8,737 nucleotides of DNA, from the NCBI GenBank assembly GCA_020052215.1, contig JAGVPN010000322.1, forward strand, positions 1-8,737. Reading direction: 5' to 3'. A program made the position numbers and the translations under genes. This stretch comes from Syntrophobacterales bacterium. GTDB lineage: Bacteria > Desulfobacterota > Desulfobaccia > Desulfobaccales > 0-14-0-80-60-11. The notes below the pieces were generated by a model. It saw nothing but the letters and a program-made list of their open reading frames with translations, searched no databases and was not told where the DNA came from. Shown here piece after piece: positions 5,418 through 8,737 of the stretch. Position 1 is the first letter of the stretch; the number at the start of each line of letters is the position of its first letter.

Positions 5418-6587
5418 CTAGATTTCCCCCTGACTTTCTCCCCACCACAGAGGCTGTCCGGCAAAATCCAGGATAACCGCGGCCAGTTGCGGCCCGGGGC
5501 CGGCATAGTCTTGTAAAGCCGCCAGCATCCTGGCCCCCACCCGGGCAACTACGCCCCCGGCCCCGGCTGCGGCCAGAAGTTCCAGGGCCTGCCGGGCGGT
5601 GTTGGCCCCGGCCACCGCCTGGGCCAGGGCCGCATCCCCGGTCAGGTCCAGGGTCCATCGCCCCAACTCCTTTAAATCGGCCAGCCCCCGGGAGGCGTGG
5701 GTGTGCCCGAAACCCTGGGCGATCTTCAGGGCCTTGCCGAAAAAGGCCGCGGCGGTGATCTCCGAAAATTTCAGGTGCCCGGCCACCTTCAGGGCAAAGC
5801 GCACGTAATCCCCCATCTGGACAAAAGCCTCCTCGGGCAGTTTGGGGAGGAGCGCCTTGAGGTGCTCCTCGCTTTTGCCCCCGGTGCTGAACCCCAGGTG
5901 TTTAAGTCCTGCGGCCCGGGCCACCCGCAGGCTGGAAGCGATGGTGGCCCGATAGGCCTGGTGGGAAAAAGGCTTCACCAGCCCGGTGGTACCCAGAATC
6001 GAGATGCCCCCCAGGATCCCCAACCGGGGGTTGAGGGTGTGCCGGGCCAGTTCCTCCCCCCGGGGAACAAAAATTTCCACCCTCAGGCGCAGGGGCTCCC
6101 CGGGACAAAACTTATCCCATACCTGGCGCAGGGCCAGGCGGATCATCCTCCGGGGCACCGGGTTGATGGCAGGCTCCCCCACCGGCACCGGCAGACCCGG
6201 CTTGGTCACCCGGCCCACACCTTCGCCGCCTAAAAAGGTGATGTCCTCCGGCTTTCCCGGGGCCTCCAGGCGGCAGACCCGGGCCCCGATCTCCGCCCCG
6301 TGGGTGACGTCGGGGTCATCTCCCGCATCCTTGACCACCACCGCCTCCCCCCGGGCACCGCGCCTCCCGTGGCGGTTGAGGGGGATACTGAGGCTCCCCC
6401 CGCCGGGCAAAGGAGCCTCGACCCGATCCGGGCAGGGCCGGCGCAGGAGTTCATACAGCGCCCCCTGGGCGGCGGCGGCGGCGGCTGTCCCGGTGGAAAA
6501 CCCCTGGCGCAGTTCTTTCCGGGGCCGGGGCGGCCTGGGGGTTTCGTCGTCGTCGGGGACTGGATAATTTTCGGCTATTTTTTTCAA
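5418..6587 (-). CDS. cbiD: Cobalt-precorrin-5B C1-methyltransferase
   Basis: Methylates C1 of cobalt-precorrin-5B to give cobalt-precorrin-6A; CbiD marks the anaerobic pathway and is unrelated to the other tetrapyrrole methylases. The product is 389 aa, slightly longer than usual because of a charged, proline-rich N-terminus (residues 1-26). Seen: GFSTGTAAAAAAQGAL (29-44), VKDAGDDPDVTHG (85-97), GEGVGRVTKPGLPVPVGE (121-138), INPVPRRMI (141-149), NPRLGILGGISILGTTG (186-202), LGFSTGGKSE (231-240) and QMGDYVRFAL (about 257-266). The TTG at 6587-6585 is the only plausible start codon before the first conserved motif. It lies 3 nt after the stop of the membrane protein gene and has no strong Shine-Dalgarno sequence, so translational coupling is likely. 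Confidence 0.96.
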   Translation of the reverse strand: MKKIAENYPVPDDDETPRPPRPRKELRQGFSTGTAAAAAAQGALYELLRRPCPDRVEAPLPGGGSLSIPLNRHGRRGARGEAVVVKDAGDDPDVTHGAEIGARVCRLEAPGKPEDITFLGGEGVGRVTKPGLPVPVGEPAINPVPRRMIRLALRQVWDKFCPGEPLRLRVEIFVPRGEELARHTLNPRLGILGGISILGTTGLVKPFSHQAYRATIASSLRVARAAGLKHLGFSTGGKSEEHLKALLPKLPEEAFVQMGDYVRFALKVAGHLKFSEITAAAFFGKALKIAQGFGHTHASRGLADLKELGRWTLDLTGDAALAQAVAGANTARQALELLAAAGAGGVVARVGARMLAALQDYAGPGPQLAAVILDFAGQPLWWGESQGEI

Positions 6588-6590
6588 TAG

Positions 6591-7649
6591 TCAATTCCAC
6601 ATCGCATACGGCACGGTCACCAGGACCAGGCTCAGGAGCCGCAGCCCCTGGCTCATCAGCAAAAGTTGGGTCCCCAACCCCGGGGAAAAGATCCCCACAT
6701 GGGAGGGCAGCTGATGGCGCAAGGCCCGGATGGGGGTGGCCACGATGTTGCCCAGGACCAGGGCCAGGACGGTCTGGTGGACGGTCAGGGCGCCGGTCTG
6801 GAGAAAGGCCCCGGCCGCGGCCATGCCCGAGGTGAACTCCGCGGCCAGGCTGAAGATCACCACGCTGGCGGCCTCCATGGGCAGAAAGCTCAGGGCCAGG
6901 TGAGAGGCCGTGGCCTCTCGCAGCCAGGTGAACAGGCCCCAGTCATTCGCCAGAAAAATCAGGCAATAGATGGGCAGGGTATAGAAGGCTACCCGGGAAA
7001 AGCGCCGCCGGAATTTCCGCCAGATTTCCTGAAAAATTTTTTCGTTACGGGCCGGCGGCGCGGGCAGAGCAGCGTCTTTTTCCGAACCCGACCCCGCCGC
7101 CAGCCGCCACCGGGCCAGGAGGAGTAGGGCGGTGGTCCGCAGCAGGGCGGCGGCCCCGGTCAGGCCCAGATAGATGAGGCCGGCCTCCCGGGTCAGGGGC
7201 AGGATGATGAAAAAGGTGGTGGGCAGGTGGAGCAGGTAGACCGGCAGCCCGCCGTTGAACAGGTAGGTCAGGGTCATTTCCTGGCGGCTGAGTTTGCCCT
7301 CCTGGTAAAAGGTCCACAACATGGTGTTGGCCATGATCCCGGAGAAAAAGGCCGCGGTGAAGCTGGCCCCGCTCTCACGTTTGAGGTGCCCCCAGCGGAG
7401 CACCGGCGCCACCCAGCCACCCAGCTTGGCGGCCCAGCCCAGGGATTCGATGGCCTGCCCCACCAGGAGACCCACCCCCAGGTAGGCCAGGAGGCGGAGC
7501 AGGGGCGAGCCTAATTGGTGGTAGAGCTTGCCGGCGGTGAGGTGGTGCGAAGCCCCGCCCAGACCCAGCCAGAAGATGACGCCCAGCAGGGTGAAGGCGA
7601 GGAGGAGAAGCCAGCGGCCCCGGCCTCCCAGGGTCTTGGGTCGGGCCAT
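6591..7649 (-). CDS. Polytopic membrane protein with two Gate (nucleoside-recognition-like) halves
   Basis: A 352-aa integral membrane protein with about eight or nine hydrophobic segments (roughly 13-31, 50-66, 94-112, 128-150, 157-179, 219-242, 258-282, 290-308 and 326-347) and a charged cytoplasmic-type loop at about 181-218. Residues 97-138 and 262-307 look alike: a small-residue helix, then GKL/GAL, a polar stretch and another helix with conserved Gly/Pro. This is the pattern of duplicated Gate (nucleoside recognition) domains, and the motif around MANTMLW...GKLS suits the poorly characterised Gate-domain membrane proteins of anaerobes and archaea. The ATG at 7649-7647 shares one base with the cbiL stop and follows AAGGGG by 5 nt. 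Its place between cbiL and cbiD suggests a role linked to corrinoid synthesis, perhaps transport of cobalt, a precursor or a corrinoid, but no substrate can be read from the sequence. Confidence 0.8.
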   Translation of the reverse strand: MARPKTLGGRGRWLLLLAFTLLGVIFWLGLGGASHHLTAGKLYHQLGSPLLRLLAYLGVGLLVGQAIESLGWAAKLGGWVAPVLRWGHLKRESGASFTAAFFSGIMANTMLWTFYQEGKLSRQEMTLTYLFNGGLPVYLLHLPTTFFIILPLTREAGLIYLGLTGAAALLRTTALLLLARWRLAAGSGSEKDAALPAPPARNEKIFQEIWRKFRRRFSRVAFYTLPIYCLIFLANDWGLFTWLREATASHLALSFLPMEAASVVIFSLAAEFTSGMAAAGAFLQTGALTVHQTVLALVLGNIVATPIRALRHQLPSHVGIFSPGLGTQLLLMSQGLRLLSLVLVTVPYAMWN

Positions 7650-8371
7650 CAATACCCCTTGCCTTTCTTTTTGATGATGATCATGGAGAGATAGGGCAAA
7701 TCCCGGCCTTTGAGCTCCCGGAGATTCTCCACGATGGTCTCGCCTTCCAGGCCGCAGCGGCTGATGCAGGTGGTCCGGTCCAGGAGATCCAGGTCCGCCA
7801 ACACCTGGTAGATTTCGTCAAAATAGCGATAGGTTTTGAGTATCACGATATTATCTGATTTATCAATAACTTCCTTCAGCCGGGCCGCGCCCAGGGCCCC
7901 GGACACCAGGTAGAAGGATTCCTCGCCCTCGGTGAGCGGGATGTGGGTCAGGGCCGCGGCGGCGCTGTAGGAGGTGATGCCCGGGATGGTGACGATGCCC
8001 ACCTCGGGATTGAGGCGTTTGAGGGTCTTCAGAAGATACCCGAAGGTGGAGTAGGTCAAAGGGTCCCCCAGGGTGACGAAGGCGGCGTCACGGCCGGTGG
8101 CCAGCACTTCCAGGACGCGCCGGGCGTTCCGCTCCCAGGCGGAGGCCAGCACCTGGGGGTCTTTGGTCATGGGAAAGGGCAGGTGCTCAATGCCGGCGCC
8201 GTTCAAGTGACACCGCACGATGCTCAGGGCCAGGCTGTAGGTGTTCTTGGTGGAGCACGAGGCAAAGATGTGAGGCACCTCCTGCAGCACCTTGAGGGCT
8301 TTTAGGGTGATCAATTCCGGATCTCCCGGTCCCACGCCAATCCCGTACAGGGTCCCGGTTTTCGTGGTCAT
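7649..8371 (-). CDS. cbiL: Cobalt-factor II (precorrin-2) C20-methyltransferase
   Basis: SAM-dependent methylation of C20 of cobalt-factor II (cobalt-precorrin-2), the first corrin-specific methylation. The 240-aa product is full length. Seen: GIGVGPGDPELITLKAL (10-26), FPMTKD (66-71), FVTLGDPLTYSTFGYL (98-113), IPGITSYSAAAA (129-140) and CISRCGLEGE (202-211), typical of CobI/CbiL. I chose the ATG at 8371-8369: it overlaps the cbiC stop in an ATGA, has a strong GGAGGAGGT 6 nt upstream, and places the first motif correctly. The open frame reaches further upstream but only as a shadow of cbiC. The symbol cobI applies equally; the neighbouring cbiD and cbiG favour the cobalt-bound substrate. Confidence 0.96.
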   Translation of the reverse strand: MTTKTGTLYGIGVGPGDPELITLKALKVLQEVPHIFASCSTKNTYSLALSIVRCHLNGAGIEHLPFPMTKDPQVLASAWERNARRVLEVLATGRDAAFVTLGDPLTYSTFGYLLKTLKRLNPEVGIVTIPGITSYSAAAALTHIPLTEGEESFYLVSGALGAARLKEVIDKSDNIVILKTYRYFDEIYQVLADLDLLDRTTCISRCGLEGETIVENLRELKGRDLPYLSMIIIKKKGKGY

Positions 8372-8737
8372 GACGGCACCTCCTCCAGGGCCTTGATGGC
8401 CAGGGCATTTATGATGCTGGCCGCCAGCGCCGAGCCGCCCTTGGGTCCCAGCGCGGTGATGTAAGGGCAATCCTGGCGTGCCAGGGCATCCTTGGATTCC
8501 GCGGCATTGACGAACCCCACCGGCACCCCCACCACCAGGGCCGGGGGCGGGGCCCCGGCTGCCAGCAACTCCAGCAGGCGCAGCAGGGCGGTGGGGGCAT
8601 TGCCGATGGCCACGATGCCCCCGGCCAGTTTAGGCAGGCTCCGCTCCATGGCTACCTCGGCCCGAGTGGTGTTGCGCCGGGCCGCTGCCGCGGCTACCTC
8701 CGGGTCATCCATGAGACAGAAGGCCGTAACCCCCAGG
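8368..8737 (-). CDS. cbiC: Cobalt-precorrin-8 (precorrin-8X) methylmutase, C-terminal part (cut by window edge)
   Basis: Moves the methyl group from C11 to C12 to yield cobyrinic acid (hydrogenobyrinic acid in the aerobic route). The last 122 codons are visible, out of about 210 usual for the family; the N-terminal part, which should carry the catalytic histidine, is beyond the right edge. Seen: FCLMDDPEVAAAAA, NTTRAEVAM, IVAIGNAPTALLRLLEL, VGVPVGFVNAAESK and ITALGPKGGSALAASIINAL, in the order typical of CobH/CbiC. The ATG at 8712-8710 is internal, since the frame stays open and conserved up to the edge. The TGA at 8370-8368 overlaps the cbiL ATG by 4 bp. The symbol cobH applies equally. Confidence 0.95.
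   Translation of the reverse strand, partial: LGVTAFCLMDDPEVAAAAARRNTTRAEVAMERSLPKLAGGIVAIGNAPTALLRLLELLAAGAPPPALVVGVPVGFVNAAESKDALARQDCPYITALGPKGGSALAASIINALAIKALEEVPS
8378..8386 (-). promoter_or_regulatory. Strong ribosome-binding site of cbiL
   Basis: GGAGGAGGT on the minus strand, 6 nt before the cbiL ATG and inside the 3' end of cbiC. It decides the start codon, and it contrasts with the missing or weak sites before cbiET and cbiP. Confidence 0.85.

Noticed and set aside
5090..5476. Small open frames in the cbiD-cbiET gap on both strands
   Set aside because: They are translations of palindromes and direct repeats, with no conserved protein features.
8372..8470. Longer cbiL N-terminus (33 extra residues)
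   Set aside because: It is an out-of-frame reading of cbiC; the ATG at 8371 has a strong ribosome-binding site and the proper spacing to the first motif.

Overview
The window is a compact, GC-rich anaerobic (cobalt-early) cobalamin biosynthesis cluster. Every gene lies on the minus strand, so transcription runs from the right edge to the left. Having both cbiD and cbiG marks the oxygen-independent corrin route. This route, a fused cbiE-cbiT and intergenic gaps full of GC-rich palindromes suggest an anaerobic bacterium, perhaps a sulfate-reducing or syntrophic Desulfobacterota (former Deltaproteobacteria). That assignment is inference only; no marker gene is present.

In order of transcription the genes are: cbiC/cobH (3' part, cut by the right edge), cbiL/cobI, a polytopic membrane protein with two Gate-like halves, cbiD, cbiET, cbiF/cobM, cbiG, cbiH/cobJ, and cbiP/cobQ (5' part, cut by the left edge). 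The first four are tightly coupled, with overlaps of 4 and 1 bp and then a 3-bp gap. The rest are separated by gaps of about 350, 317, 58 and 237 bp, made mostly of inverted, direct and heptad repeats. cbiG and cbiH overlap in different frames, with no conventional start for cbiH at the expected place.

Together the enzymes carry the ring from cobalt-factor II to cobyric acid: C20 methylation (CbiL), C17 methylation and ring contraction (CbiH), C11 methylation (CbiF), lactone opening (CbiG), C1 methylation (CbiD), C5 and C15 methylation with decarboxylation (CbiET), methyl migration (CbiC) and amidation (CbiP). The precorrin-6A reductase (CbiJ/CobK), cobaltochelatase (CbiK/CbiX) and a,c-diamide synthase (CbiA) are not seen and may lie outside the window.

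No wholly new system is evident. The points most worth attention are the membrane protein inside the operon, the cbiG/cbiH junction (possible frameshift, fusion or non-AUG start), and repeats that have reached gene boundaries: one palindrome supplies the stop codons of two genes, and one heptad repeat occupies the ribosome-binding region of two others.
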